A stretch of 64,000 nt of DNA from Gonocerus acuteangulatus (taxonomy: Eukaryota; Arthropoda; Insecta; Hemiptera; Coreidae), in contig OX328131.1 of assembly GCA_946811695.1 (NCBI GenBank), forward strand, positions 9,663,152 through 9,727,151, written 5' to 3'. Below the pieces are notes generated by a model. It had not been told where the DNA came from. It saw nothing but the letters and a program-made list of their open reading frames with translations, and did no database searches. Shown here piece after piece: positions 1 through 10,683 of this stretch; the first letter of the stretch is position 1, and every line of letters starts with the position of its first letter. Made by a program: the position numbers and the translations under genes.

Positions 1-181
1 AAATTGTCAAAAAATGCTGGTACCTGACGTTTTTAAATTGTGATTTTTGCTCTTATATTTAACCTAGAGAGCTGGAAAGGGGTGTTATTTTATAAGAAGT
101 TATTCATTGAATAAGTTATTTATCCCCTGATTTATTTTTTATTCTATGACTGACGGGGTTGGCTCATTATTCAATTATTGT

Positions 182-267
182 TAGGTACTTACAGTTGCAA
201 TAAAACTGTAGTGAATTTTAAATCTCTATAAAATTCACTAAAGTTGTATTGCAATTGTAAGTACCAA
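182..267. repeat. Short hairpin (MITE-like inverted repeat)
   Basis: Two arms of about 40 bases (182-222 and 226-267) are near-perfect reverse complements. Each arm begins at the outside with TTRGTACTTACA and ends near GTGAATTTTA, leaving only a few unpaired bases. No coding content. The compact shape suggests a tiny foldback or MITE; the family is unknown. Confidence 0.7.
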
Positions 268-305
268 ACATATAGGTAGCTATACAAATGTTAAATCTCT
301 TTAAG

Positions 306-509
306 GAGGCCCGGTGGCCGTGAGTGTTAAAGCATGAGCACTTAACACTCCCTTCCAAAGGCCGTGGGTTGGATTCCCACTATGGGGAGGTGGCTTTTCT
401 TTAGAAAAAAGATAGGCATCAGCCCTATCCTGGCTAGAAAAGGGTGGTAACCTATAGATAACCTGTCCTAAAATTCTTAGTTAATAATAATGTACGTTAA
501 AATTTAAAT
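306..509 (+). mobile_element. tRNA-derived SINE, family 1 (full copy)
   Basis: The head GGCCCGGTGGCCGTGAG and the B-box-like CGTGGGTTGGATTCC are in the order of a tRNA-type pol III promoter. They are followed by a fixed body (GGTGGCTTTTCTTTAG, then CCTATCCTGGCTAGAAAAGG) and a TTAATAATAATG-rich tail. A 13-bp direct repeat, AAATCTCTTTAAG, flanks it at 293-305 and 510-522, the target-site duplication expected of LINE-driven insertion. Related copies lie at 1596, 17461, 40630, 40866, 43135, 61564 and 62885. Confidence 0.85.
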
Positions 510-529
510 AAATCTCTTTAAGATGTTTA

Positions 530-610
530 AATTTTTTTTTCTTTTTTTTTCTTTTTTTTTTTCTTTTTTTTCTGCATCGACAAATCTTGGCCATTAGCGC
601 CGGTATAAAT
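530..610. repeat. T-rich tract with family-3 SINE tail (minus)
   Basis: A long run of T blocks separated by single C is followed by GCATCGAC and CTTGGCCATTAGCGCCG. That matches the reverse complement of the 3' end of the family-3 SINEs seen at 25816 and 36359. The head of the element is missing. The remainder, 610-1595, is AT-rich and I recognise nothing in it. Confidence 0.5.
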
Positions 611-1595
611 ATAATATTTTTTATAATATGTTGATTTGACCCGGACTGACCCCTCTCAACATATAATTCGTATAATACATATAATGTTTATAAATATGAA
701 GTGAAATTTTAAAATGAATTTATAAAATGAAGTGCATATACAGGACCTGAACACAGAAAATGTTCAATTTCAATTGACATAAGAGGCAAATAAAAATTTT
801 GAATGTCTACAATTTATCTTTTTTTCCCTAAAAGTGATCTAATTTAATTTGGTTAAATAATTTTGTTAGAAATGTACAAGAAATAATCAATGTATTTAAA
901 TAGTTGTCAACTAGGATGCTGAGATATTAATTAAATGTTTTCTCTCCTAAATTTCTAATCCTCTGTTGGTAAAGATAGATCCTTTGTAGTATACTGTGAA
1001 CCTTGCCCACTACACACAGCCCAGGAAGCAGTTGGTGTTCTGCTGGGCTACAGTATGGAGAAACGACAAGCAAACAGAACAAGTAAAAACAATTTAAGCT
1101 ATGATTGAAATATACTGAAGGTTTCCTATATTTGTTCAAAAACTACAAGTACTTCTGATTTAAAAGTAAAATTCGAAGTACAACAGCATTTATTTATTTT
1201 TTCAAGATTAAAGTAATAATTTGCCAGGGCTTCAATTTTTAAATTCATTAAATCTTATTTTATGTATTTTTTTATTATTCGTAACAACAATATATGAGCA
1301 TTTTCGTTAGCACAATGAACAACTCAAAAATCAATATTTTTCAGGAAAGATTTTTTAATAATACTTCTTTTTATCAGGGTTCAGACGTTATATCTTATTA
1401 AACTACATTTTTTATGATAAAAAATAGCAATTCACCACGTTGTGAACTCTTCAATAAATAAATATAATATAATATAATATAACAAGCAGGACAGGGTTAA
1501 TACTAATTTATATACAAAAACATTATACATGGAAGACGATGAATGATACATTTGGTATGTGAGTGTTATAGCTATAGTTTACCAAATGTATAATT

Positions 1596-1793
1596 TAATT
1601 AAATTTTAACGTCCATTATTAGTTACTAAGAAGTTTAGGATGGGTTATCTACAGGTTACCACCGTTTTCTAGCCAGGATAGAGCTGATGCCTTTTCTTTT
1701 TTCTAAAGAAAAGCCACCACCCCATAGTGGGAATCGAACCCACAACCCTTGGCACGGAGTGCTCACGCCTTAACACTCATGGATATGGGCCTC
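1596..1793 (-). mobile_element. tRNA-derived SINE, family 1 (full copy)
   Basis: Reverse-complement copy of the family-1 SINE. On the minus strand it has GGCCCATATCCATGAGTG as head, a B-box-like GGGTTCGATTCCCAC, then the GGTGGCTTTTCTTTAG body and the ATAATGGACG tail. A 13-bp target duplication, CAAATGTATAATT, is present at 1583-1595 and 1794-1806. Confidence 0.85.
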
Positions 1794-1843
1794 CAAATGT
1801 ATAATTCACACTCTTTCATGTATAATGTTTTTCTGTTTTTGTC

Positions 1844-1845
<2 letters not shown>

Positions 1846-1924
<79 letters not shown>

Positions 1925-1942
1925 CATATATATATATACACA
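1846..1942. repeat. (TA)n microsatellite
   Basis: Near-pure TA dinucleotide repeat of about 90 bp with a few C and G interruptions. It makes spurious reading frames of alternating Ile and Tyr on both strands. About twenty such tracts occur in the window, many touching inverted-repeat elements. Confidence 0.98.
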
Positions 1943-2045
1943 CCTATTTAATTCTTACTGCAACGTTTCAGACCTTATTCTCCTCCAGAAATCTATTCTG
2001 TAATTTTAAGAAATTATATTTTATAATTTAGATAATATTAATTGC

Positions 2046-2190
2046 CTGAAAAGGACAGTAAGGTCCGAAACGTCAGAGGTCCGGACCACACTATCTCCAT
2101 ATTGTGCCATGTGGTCATGAATCAGATACCTCTACAGTATCTGCCCATCTGGGCCCTTGTGGTCTGTTACGGGACTAATTTTGATGATTG
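2046..2190 (+). repeat. SINE family-2 tail fragment preceded by hammerhead-like core
   Basis: 2080-2190 matches the 3' portion of family-2 SINEs (compare 12460-12545): CACACTATCTCC, CAGATACCTCTACAGTATCT, then GGTCTGTTACGGGACT. Directly upstream, 2046-2074 reads CTGAAAA, GGAC, a six-base loop, GTCC, GAAACGTC. This resembles a hammerhead core with a perfect four-base-pair stem II but G8 replaced by A, and no stem I pairing is visible. Confidence 0.5.
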
Positions 2191-2557
2191 TTCAGAAAAC
2201 ATTCTTTTATTTCATGGCAGAAAAAACAGTTATATCTTTAAAATACCCGATCAGTCTTGTCACAGCTGGCTCACTAATTAAATTTATTGAAATTTTAACA
2301 TCCTTCTTTGTAGTAAATTAATTGTTAATTTTTATTCTTAAATTTGAAAATTATTCCTCACTCCAAGTTTTTTATTGCAGGTAAACTGTTTGGGTTGCCG
2401 AGAAATTCTATAGTAAAATCAAATTCAAGAAAACTGATGTGAGTAAATTTTTATCCTTGTGCCAATTTTCTATTGAAAAAAATTATTATTGCAAGATTCT
2501 TTTGTTTCTAATTTGTGAAATATATTTATTTTATTTTAATGAAACATTGTTAATGGG

Positions 2558-2560
<3 letters not shown>

Positions 2561-2631
<71 letters not shown>
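2561..2631. repeat. (TA)n microsatellite
   Basis: Uninterrupted TA repeat of about 70 bp. The flanks 2190-2560 and 2632-2799 are AT-rich with nothing recognisable. Confidence 0.97.
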
Positions 2632-2634
<3 letters not shown>

Positions 2635-2799
2635 AGAATAACAATTGCTTCATGGGCAAACAAACGACACTCATAATAATGTAAGCCTGTTTATTGAGCA
2701 CATGGCACATAGTCAACCATTCCCAGAGACAGCCTCACCAATGCCACCTTTATTACACAATGAGCAATATGATCAACATTTACAATACAATAAGACATA

Positions 2800-3877
2800 G
2801 TATGAAGGAGTCGGGGCAAAATAGTGCCAAGCAACATTTTTAACAAAACTTAACTCTAGCTGCTATATCTTCTTCTATATATATAAAAATCACGTGTCTG
2901 TCTGTTTTTCTGTTTGTTTGTTCCTTATACAAATCCACACCGTTTGACCAAACTCGGTACATATGTGGATCTTAATCTGAGGAGTGTCGTAGGCTAAGTC
3001 AAAAACGTCTACCAGCTGTCTGTATGTATGTTTGTCCCTTATACAAATCCACACCGTTCGTCCGATTTTGACTAAACTCGTTACACATGTGGATCTTAAT
3101 CTGGGGGGTGTCGTAGGCTAAGTCAAAAACTTCTACCAGCTGTCTGTCTGTATGTTTGTCCCTTATACAAATCCACACCGTTCTTCCGATTTTGACCAAA
3201 CTTCGAATAATGGTAGGTCTTGATACGGCGATTGCCATAGGCTAGGTCAAAACGGCTACCATCTGATGTCTGTATGTTCGTTCTTTATACAAACCCACAC
3301 CGTTTGACAGATTTTGATCAAACTGGGCACACAGGTTGGTCTTGATCAGGGGAGTGTCATAGGCCAGGTCAAAAACATCTACCAGCTGCTGTCTGTTTGT
3401 GCTTTTTTTTTTTTTTTTTTTAAATAAAAATCCACACTGTTAGACCGATTTTTACCAAACTTGGCATACATGTATGTCTTGATACGGGGGGGGGGGTGTT
3501 ATAGGTTAGGTCAAAGTCGTCTAGGACTCCCAGTTGGGAGGTCACGGGTTCGAAACAGTTACAGATTCGTGTTATTTGATTTTAATAATACTTATTTGGT
3601 TTCTAATTTAGAAATAGAATATAGGCTTTTCTATATGCAGAAAGTAGGTGTAGCATGGCACGCCGGGTAACAGCTAGTGTTGGATATAATTTGGGACTAT
3701 CTGTCTATGAAGCAAATGCTAGTAAAATATGACTACGAGTTCTGTATGCTACTTAATCTTGTTGCCCCTAACCATTTCAACTGATAGTTCCACATAATAT
3801 CCAACATATAGCAGCTACAGTTAAGTTTTGTTAAAAATGTTGCTTGGCACTGTTATGCCCCGACCACTTCATATATA
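2800..3877. mobile_element. Foldback element enclosing 120-bp tandem repeats
   Basis: Arms of about 70 bases (2800-2868 and 3806-3877) are reverse complements sharing GTGCCAAGCAACATTTTT and AACAAAACTTAACT. Between them lie about five diverged tandem units of about 120 bp (roughly 2890-3530), each with a TACAAATCCACACCG block, a CGATTTTGACCAAACT block, a GTGTCGTAGGCTAAGTC block and CTACCAGCTGTCTGT. After the array, GGCACGCCGGGTAACAGCTAGT-like sequence ends near 3680 and resembles the Helitron 3' end rule (CTAG followed by T). I infer a composite: a tandem-repeat element inside a foldback. Confidence 0.6.
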
Positions 3878-3967
3878 TACAAAATACATTTCTCTATATG
3901 AGGACTGCCCAAGGTGTGGTATGCAAGTTGCTGGTTGGTGGTACTAGAAAAATGATCAATAATGGCA

Positions 3968-3970
<3 letters not shown>

Positions 3971-4010
<40 letters not shown>
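3971..4010. repeat. (TA)n microsatellite
   Basis: TA repeat of about 40 bp. The stretch 4011-4125 after it resembles the common arthropod interspersed-repeat sentence with CTCCTCCGAAACGACTTGG and CCGATTTTTATGAAATG; no gene. Confidence 0.95.
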
Positions 4011-4016
<6 letters not shown>

Positions 4017-4125
4017 CTCGTGTCACAGTGTTAGTGACCGAACTCCTCCGAAACGACTTGGCCGATTTTTATGAAATGTTTCGAGTATATTCAGTAGGTC
4101 TGAGAACAGGATGTAAACTATTTTT

Positions 4126-4467
4126 TCAGATCTGCAGCTTCAGCCGAAGCGACAGCTGGGCCGATCGCAAGAGCTGATTCAGGCGGAACGTCTTCTGCCG
4201 GGCTTCCTTCAGGCGGCTGTTGACATGGGCCGTCACTGACATATGCCGGTGAATGTGCACTCCCACATAGTTGATCTTCGTGGAAAACTTGATCCGCTGG
4301 CCCCTGGCCTCGAAAGAATGAAGATAGTTTTCAGTCCGGGTCTTATCTATACCAGGTCGGAGCCATACGTGGACTTCCCAGATCTCTGATTGGTCGACCC
4401 TTCCCACGCGGTTAGGTTTCGTGCGCCTATTAAATCCTCCGTCTTCCGCGGGATGATGGGTGTCCAT
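4126..4467 (-). pseudogene. LINE reverse-transcriptase remnant (Jockey-like thumb)
   Basis: A 113-codon minus-strand frame carries INYVGVHIHRHMSVTAHVN, then RLKEARQKTFRLNQLLR and SLRLKLQI. This is the usual layout of the region just after the polymerase core in Jockey-type non-LTR retrotransposons: YLGV-like strand, HI..HM, then a helical stretch and LS...K. No catalytic FADD block, endonuclease or poly(A) tail is present, so it is an old, truncated copy. The N-terminal part before INYVGV has no clear match and may be shifted in frame. Base composition is more GC-rich than its surroundings, consistent with element origin. The stretch 4468-4850 is AT-rich and otherwise empty. Confidence 0.65.
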
Positions 4468-4850
4468 TAGTTAGGGGGAAATTGGATTTAAATTGACGTT
4501 ACTTAAATTCTCATAATCGATTCACATAACAGTAAATAAGAAATTCTTTGTGTATTTTGATATTTCAAGATTCGATTATATAGACATAAAGTTGTTAGTT
4601 TATGTTTCTTTTTTAATTTTTAATCTTCTTAATGTATGATTATTCCAGGTGCGGGTTATTCTTATTATAATGTTGTTTTAAAGACGGGAGTTAAAGGTAT
4701 AGAAAATAGGGAAATATTTTAGAGAGGCGAAGTTTCATTTCAAGCTTGTAATTTACAGTAAGATTACTGTTACAAACACAAAGATAAAAAAATTAGATAA
4801 AACTAGGGTGAGAGACTTTTACTCGGGTGGGAGCCGGCTCATCTAGGCCG

Positions 4851-5114
4851 CAGGGCCGCCAAATCTCAGAGCCAGGCCCGGGACCAGATCACGGGCCCCC
4901 AATACTCAGAGCCAGAATGAAAATTCTAGGACTTTGCTATATTCTTTGGGCATTTTAAAATTATTTTCATCTTGAGTTTTGAGCAAAATGAGAATAAAAG
5001 CCGACAATCGGTGCTGTAAAGGTCACTTTCGGTACTTTTTTTCCAATTAGTGAGGATCGGCCCGGGCCCCCACAGTACCCGGTTGTCCGCCCCCCCCCCC
5101 TTGTGGCGGCCCTG
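4851..5114. mobile_element. hAT-type MITE, copy 1
   Basis: The element begins CAGGGCCGCCA and ends TGGCGGCCCTG, terminal inverted repeats of about 11 bp. It is flanked by a perfect 8-bp direct repeat, CTAGGCCG, at 4843-4850 and 5115-5122. An 8-bp duplication with CA...TG ends is the hallmark of the hAT superfamily. There is no coding capacity. A second copy is at 6574-6833. Confidence 0.85.
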
Positions 5115-5122
5115 CTAGGCCG

Positions 5123-6573
5123 AGTACTCAGGAACTGGCGCGGGCTCAGACCCGTCCGAGGTATGCCGGCCCTTATAAACCCTTTACCCCACCTCTGCTC
5201 TAGCTCGTGGCTCGATCTGGCACGAAAACATACGAAACATGGGTAACTTCAATTACAGGCCAGCAAAGTGCTGCTCTCTACACAGTTTGTGAAGATTTAC
5301 GTCGGTATTAGCGTCGTTCACGGCACATGGCATTTGAATGACCCAGACGCTACATCTGCAGATCCATTGCTCAGACATCTCCAATGCTGGGCATGAAGCC
5401 TATTCTCTCATCTTTATTCGCTTAAACTTAGTCCAAGGGATTGCGAGAACTTACATCCTTATTAATTATATTATTTTATATGATATTATTTTACATGTAC
5501 AATGCCTTAAGCTCATTTCCATTACTACAAATCTGCCCTTCGACATGTCGCAGGACATGTGCCGGACAGAAAACGCAGAATGGAAACCATTAGCAACAAG
5601 TCGCGGCACGTGTGCCTGATACAAAAATGTGCCAGACGACCGCGCGACAAAACATGTGCCTAGGGTAATGGAAACAGCCCGCAACTTGTGTCAGGAACAC
5701 GCGCATGCGCAAAAGACCGTTTACACATACAACCCTGTCTAGCGTCCACAGAACCTAACCTAAGAAGTGTCTAATCTTCACATATGATTAACATATCCCA
5801 CTAGTATTTGACACAACTCAAAATAAAATTAGAATGCCAAGAACAACTTATAACCCCAAGGGAAGCGGAAAATAAACCATTAAAAGCCACTGGCATACAC
5901 GCACATAACAAGAATTGCTTGCGCATGGGCCGGCTACAGGAATATGAATGGCGGACCAGGCTCTCCTGCCTAAGCTCGAGGACCAGTGGTGCCTAAATCA
6001 CATACTCGCGATTCGTATAATATGTGTTGTAGTATCTGGGGGTATACTATTATAAATAAGCACAATTAAATGTAAGTAGCTGTTTATTCCACTCTTGACA
6101 CACACACAACTCACATGGTCTATTCCCAACAACTAGATACAGTCAACTCAACAGTCATGAGTGATCAGTTCAATTCCTGACTCGCCATAGAGGCTCGTCC
6201 CTACATGTGTCGCGAAACATAAAAATATTTGAATGCCTCTCACAATTGATTGTAATTCTAACAATAACTAAACTTAATAATAATCAATTTTAATAATAAT
6301 GAAACATTACAATAATTAATCCTAATTATGATTAAATACCATCAAAAATAACGCACAGTGTCACTCTTGCCTATGTAGGAGCTCAGCATTAAGACAGGAA
6401 GGGTGCCACGAGTGCCCTCTGGTGTACAAGCTCTGAAGCTAGGTACATACAGTTTTGATGGTTGATAAAGAGATATTTACCATGTCTTTCATAGTCATAA
6501 CTATGACGGTGTGAATAACACCGATTTTTGAGTTTTGTCTCTTTAGAAATACTAGTAAGATATGTTATTCCTC
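5123..6573. other. Intergenic stretch, no gene recognised
   Basis: Contains a diverged internal repeat around 5490-5720 with several ACATGTGCC or GACATGTCG motifs. Related fragments reappear at 6842-6960, just outside the second hAT MITE, which suggests an older repeat is shared by both sites. Small reading frames here lack codon bias or motifs. 5720-6570 shows nothing I can name. Confidence 0.5.
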
Positions 6574-6833
6574 CAGGGCCGCCACATCTCAGAGCCGGGC
6601 CCGGGACCAGATCACGGGCCCCCACTTCTCAGAGCCAGAATGAAAATTCTAGTACTTTGCTATAGGACTTTGGGCATTTTAAAATTATTTTCATCTTCAG
6701 TTTTGAGCAAAATGAGAATAAAAGCCGACAATCGGTGCTGCAAAGGTCACTTTCGGTACTTGTTTTCCAATTAGCGAGGATCGGCCCGGGCCCCGGACAA
6801 CTGTACCCGGTTGCCCCCCATGTGGCGGCCCTG
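6574..6833. mobile_element. hAT-type MITE, copy 2
   Basis: Same family as 4851-5114, with the same ends (CAGGGCCGCCA and TGGCGGCCCTG) and an internal body that is close to identical. The flanking 8-mers TATTCCTC (6566-6573) and TATACCTC (6834-6841) differ at one position, consistent with an older target duplication. Confidence 0.8.
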
Positions 6834-7068
6834 TATACCTCATTCTTGCATCAAATACCTCTGCGACATGTCACAGAGAATCGGAAACAAAACTGTGCTA
6901 CAAGTCCCATACACATGTCGTGCGTCATGTGCCGGGGTTTTGTCAGAATGGAAACGTACCTTTACTGAAATTATAAGTTAAAAGATAGATTTCGTATTGA
7001 AGAGTTGATCGCCAAATGTTGCGAACTCTAAAATAAATAAATTGTAGATTAAAAATTGTAACTTTTAG

Positions 7069-7297
7069 GTCTTCAACAGCGACGCAGACTTCAATGTCTC
7101 CGGTATCCACAGCTGGTTTCCAATGCTCCATATGCTTCATAAATATCCATCCCACCAAGAAAGTTTCAATAAGCTCACTGACTTGCGGGCACACCTTTTG
7201 CACGGAATGCATCAAAAAATGGTTGGCGTCCAGGTCTGTGTGCCCTATTTGCAGACGACGTGCATATAGGACCGATATACGAACATTGCTTTTGTAA
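7069..7297 (+). CDS. RING-finger protein, terminal exon (RNF4-like E3 ligase candidate)
   Basis: What is seen: a splice acceptor (TAACTTTTAG) precedes 7069, and the frame stays open for 75 codons to TAA at 7295-7297. It encodes a C3HC4 RING: C-SI-C, then 16 residues, CGHTFCTEC, ten residues, CPIC. A short basic then hydrophobic end, RRRAYRTDIRTLLL, follows. An AATAAA poly(A) signal lies about 90 bp downstream (7385-7390). Known: RING domains of this spacing bind two zinc ions and recruit E2 enzymes; a C-terminal RING ending in a short hydrophobic tail is the layout of RNF4-type SUMO-targeted ubiquitin ligases. Inference: this is the last exon of such a gene. An in-frame ATG at 7094 would also allow a stand-alone 67-residue protein. 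I found no upstream exon, so a gene fragment or retrocopy remains possible. Confidence 0.65.
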
Positions 7298-7384
7298 ATT
7301 GAAGTAAGTAATCTCTATTAGAATTACTAAGTTGGAAGAAGTCCAAATTACTGGGTATTAATAATGAAATAGTGATGTCAAAAA

Positions 7385-7390
7385 AATAAA
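7385..7390 (+). terminator. Poly(A) signal AATAAA after RING exon
   Basis: Canonical AATAAA in an A-rich run about 90 bp after the RING-exon stop codon. In this AT-rich DNA such hexamers are frequent, so position is the main support. Confidence 0.4.
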
Positions 7391-7584
7391 ATAAACATTT
7401 GGCGCGAATAGCCCAGAAATGTTAATATTAATATTATAAGCAAAGACATAGAATAATAAGATTAACTGTTATAAAATATAAATGTATTCGACTTGTTAAA
7501 CGAATTCTAGTACTTAAAAAACTGAACATATCGACTTATTCTCAACAATGTTTCTACTAACTGTAGCAATTTTTAATGAGATGA

Positions 7585-7700
7585 AGATAAGGTGCCGTTG
7601 AGGTGGTAAGAAGTCAAGTGTAAACATTGTTGGGATTTTGCTAAAAGAAATCGCCAGATTTTCAGAATAATCTATATTTAGCATTGAGTTAGTAGGGAGT
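7585..7700. repeat. Interspersed repeat shared with 16980 and 49108
   Basis: GCCGTTGAGGTGGTAAGAAGTCAAG, broken here for brevity as GCCGTTGAGGTG and TAAGAAGTCAAG, is followed by GGGATTTTGCTAAAAG and CAGATTTTCAGA. The same order appears at 16980-17090 and 49108-49240, where the far end carries CTGAAGA and GAAATATA on the minus strand. A dispersed non-coding element of unknown class; possibly Penelope-related. Confidence 0.5.
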
Positions 7701-8269
7701 GTAAACGAAATAGGTTGATGGCTAAAATCGGCCATGTTAGTGTGGCCAGTGACGCGCGAAAATTTGAATATGATTGTAAACAAAAAATTAACTTAAACGT
7801 GTATGTATATGTATATATATATGTATATATATATATATATATATTATTTCATTATTGAGAATAAGTCGATAGGTTGAGCCTTTCAAGTACTAGAATTTGT
7901 TTATCATGCCAAACGCTGTAAGAGTTGATGTTATTATTTGAAGTTGCGGATTCTCAGACAGCTACATATGTATCCAAATCTTCTCCAATGAAGGATAATT
8001 GTTACAGATGTTTCACATTTACCTTTGGCTGCAATTGTTATTTTTTATATTTGTACCAATATACATGTTGTTAATATCTGTACGTATAATATATGGTTAA
8101 TACCTTTGCATATTATATATGGTTAATATCTGTACCTATCAATCAAGTTTACTAAATTAGATACATGATTTCTGTTATAAATAAATATAAATTTTATACG
8201 TTGATACTTTTATCTAATTTAATTTATTCTTTAATAATAATCCCGAAAAAAAACTGCTTTGGTAGAACA

Positions 8270-8505
8270 CTCAATGGTAGAAGGAAGTGATGGGCGATTC
8301 TTGAATATGAATCGTTCGTTTGAATCGAAATGAAAAGATCGATCTACAAAAAAGATAGGCGAGTACAGATCGATCTTCTAGACTCAGAAGATCAATCTAT
8401 GATATTGATCGATCTTCGATATGGATAGATTTCACGATAACTTACAATTACCTAGGAAATTCGTATTTCAATTCAATTCTCATTCCAGAATCGCCCATCA
8501 CTACT
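8270..8505. mobile_element. MITE with AGTGATGGGCGATTC ends
   Basis: 8287-8302 reads AGTGATGGGCGATTC and 8485-8504 reads GAATCGCCCATCACT, a 15-bp inverted repeat. Inside are several GATCGATC blocks. The AGTGATGGGC start is common in hAT-type MITEs, and a similar start occurs at 27843. I see no clean 8-bp duplication. Confidence 0.6.
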
Positions 8506-8639
8506 ACGAATCCATCTAAATAAGATGATTTGAATACTTGATAATATGAAATTATTTTGTCGCATACTTCCTCTACTCCAAATATAACCAAAATTTAAAC
8601 ATATTAGTTGAGATGAATTTCCAAGATGTAGAAACTATT

Positions 8640-8800
8640 TCTATTAAATCCCACGATTCTAAGTACCCCCCCCCCCCCCAAAATTCCGACTCGCAGGAAC
8701 TGCGTCATCTTAGCGCGGTTACGTACATCTCGAAGAAGTGGAATAGATTAGCATCACAAATCACAGGAAACTGACAGTAGCCAACTTACACAGAAGCGGA
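8640..8800. repeat. Interspersed repeat head (GACTCGCAGGAACTGCGTC)
   Basis: GACTCGCAGGAACTGCGTC followed by CTTAGCGCGGTT is repeated at 41008, 41443 and 41577, where it sits at the start of longer units. It is a dispersed element of unknown class. A C-run at 8667-8677 precedes it. Confidence 0.5.
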
Positions 8801-8851
8801 TAATTCATAATCTGTATAACTCAATACAATAATGTACTGAAAACGTACTTA

Positions 8852-9397
8852 CTCTTTGACGGTAATAATGAGTGAGAGCTGCCCAGAGCCCGATCTACAT
8901 GAAACTTCGTATACTTACTCATTTTGACCTAATTAAGAAGATAAAATTAAAAGTAACTCGCGGTCAGGCCTAGAACAGGATTTATTAAGCACTAAAGTTG
9001 ACTGATATACAGGCTATAAACGAGTTTTATCATAACATTACGAGCTGTATCATAACAATGGGGAAAACAATTAGTCGTTTGTGATATTTTTTTCACGTTT
9101 TTATTCATAATTGGGTTGAATTGAATAAGTATACGAAGTTTTAGGAAAATAGGAGTTAGGTCAATTCTGGCTCTCCTAATTTGACATTACCGCGCATGCG
9201 GTGTTTACAAATACGTCGTTTACACCAGCTTTTAACCTGTATAACACTCAACTTTAGTGCTTAATAAATCCTGTTCTAGGCCTGACCGCGAGTGATTTTT
9301 AATTTTTTCTTCTTAATTAGGTCAAAATGAATAAGTATACGAAGTTTCATGAAGATCAGGCTCTGGGCAGCTCTCACTCATTATTACCCTCTTTGGC
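8852..9397. mobile_element. Foldback element, 170-bp arms
   Basis: The left arm (about 8852-9015) and the right arm (about 9235-9397) are reverse complements. Both contain GGTAATAATGAGTGAGAG, GCCCAGAGCC, and further in GGCCTAGAACAGGATTTATT and AAGCACTAAAGTTGA. There is no coding content. A related fragment lacking its partner arm occurs at 28375-28470. Likely a non-autonomous DNA element. Confidence 0.75.
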
Positions 9398-9879
9398 TAC
9401 TGCTGAGAAGGCTCTATTCTAAACAAACAAAAATGCGTTGACAGTTTAAGTATCTTGTTTTACTAGCAATTTCCTTTTACTGTTATAATCAACTGCAAAT
9501 ATGTGCTTCATGGCGAATAAAATTCCATTCTGTCGAGGGTTAAATCTTTCTATAAAATAAGAAATAACGGTAACTTCAGTTGGAGGCTATGTGGAAGGTT
9601 ATATAGAAGGAGAATTCAAAACAAACTACGTCATCATGATTAGCATCAGCCATCATGATTACCACAGCCACTCCAAACTTATAACCAATATCATTCGCCG
9701 TTTCTTAGCTTATTTTACTACAATACTAATTTTACTGATAAATGCAATTAAAACAAAAAACAACCAATTAAAAATTGAGATAAGCAAAGCGAAAAACGCT
9801 TTCAAAACAACAAAACAAACATTTTTTAAGTTTTAAGAGCTTATATCTCTGATTGACGTTGCCCCATCCAATATTGCTT

Positions 9880-10456
9880 CAGAACCTTTTTTGTAGAGAA
9901 TTTACTAAGCATTCGAATGGTTACTTCCCACTTACCACGATTTCCCAACCGATATCGAGATATTTACGAAAAATATATGAAGATCCGAAAACTTTTCATG
10001 TCTATTAATAAAATAATTTTTTTCGCATACTTCCTTAACTCCAAATATAACCAAAATTTAAACATTTTAGTTGGGATTAATTTCCAAGATGTAGAAAATA
10101 TTTCAATTGAATCCCGCCATTCTAAGTACTCACAAAAAAATAATGACTTACAAAAACATAAATTCCACTTTTATCTGAAACGGTTACAGATATCGCCTTA
10201 AAAATGGTTTCATTCGTTTTCTTATGTTAAGAAACCTATAAAACAACTAGCTGCAAGCATATAAACTCAAAAACGTAAGCGTTACGATTTTTTTGCGCGA
10301 ATTTCGCCCCAAACACTATCTTCTAGTGAGCGGATTCTGCTGGTTAACGAACTTGACATTTGAAATTAGACGACAGATTTTTGTACCAAATTTCGTTAAA
10401 ATCGGACCATTTTTGAGCTTGCTAGAGAGCGAACAGACAAGCATATGTATAAATAT

Positions 10457-10467
<11 letters not shown>
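9880..10467 (+). repeat. Interspersed repeat ending CGGACCATTTTTGAGC
   Basis: Long non-coding repeat with the ordered blocks GATCCGAAAACTTTTCATG, ACGTAAGCGTTACGATTTTT, GGATTCTGCTGGTTAACGAA and AAATCGGACCATTTTTGAGC, then GAGCGAACAGACAAGC and a (TA)n tract. Partial copies recur at 10880-11170, 13090-13345 (minus), 27900-28280 and 41780-42415. The class is unknown. Small open frames in it are not conserved between copies. Confidence 0.6.

Positions 10468-10530
<63 letters not shown>
10468..10530. repeat. (TA)n microsatellite hosting a SINE
   Basis: The TA tract continues as 10700-10730 on the other side of a family-3 SINE, so the SINE inserted into the microsatellite. Confidence 0.9.
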
Positions 10531-10532
<2 letters not shown>

Positions 10533-10683
10533 GGTCTCCCGTGGTCTAATGGCTAGCGTCTTGGATTCATAAGCGGGAGATGGTGGGTTCGATTCCCAAC
10601 CTCCGGCAGGAATTTTATCATCTTACGGCTCGCTGCACCCTGGATGTCGGCGTTAATGACCTAGATGTAGATGCGCCGTAAAA

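Noticed and set aside
1749..2031. Open frames rich in Tyr-Ile alternation
   Set aside because: They are translations of (TA)n microsatellites; the same applies near 4000, 10470, 28300, 35920, 36780, 50580 and 51130.
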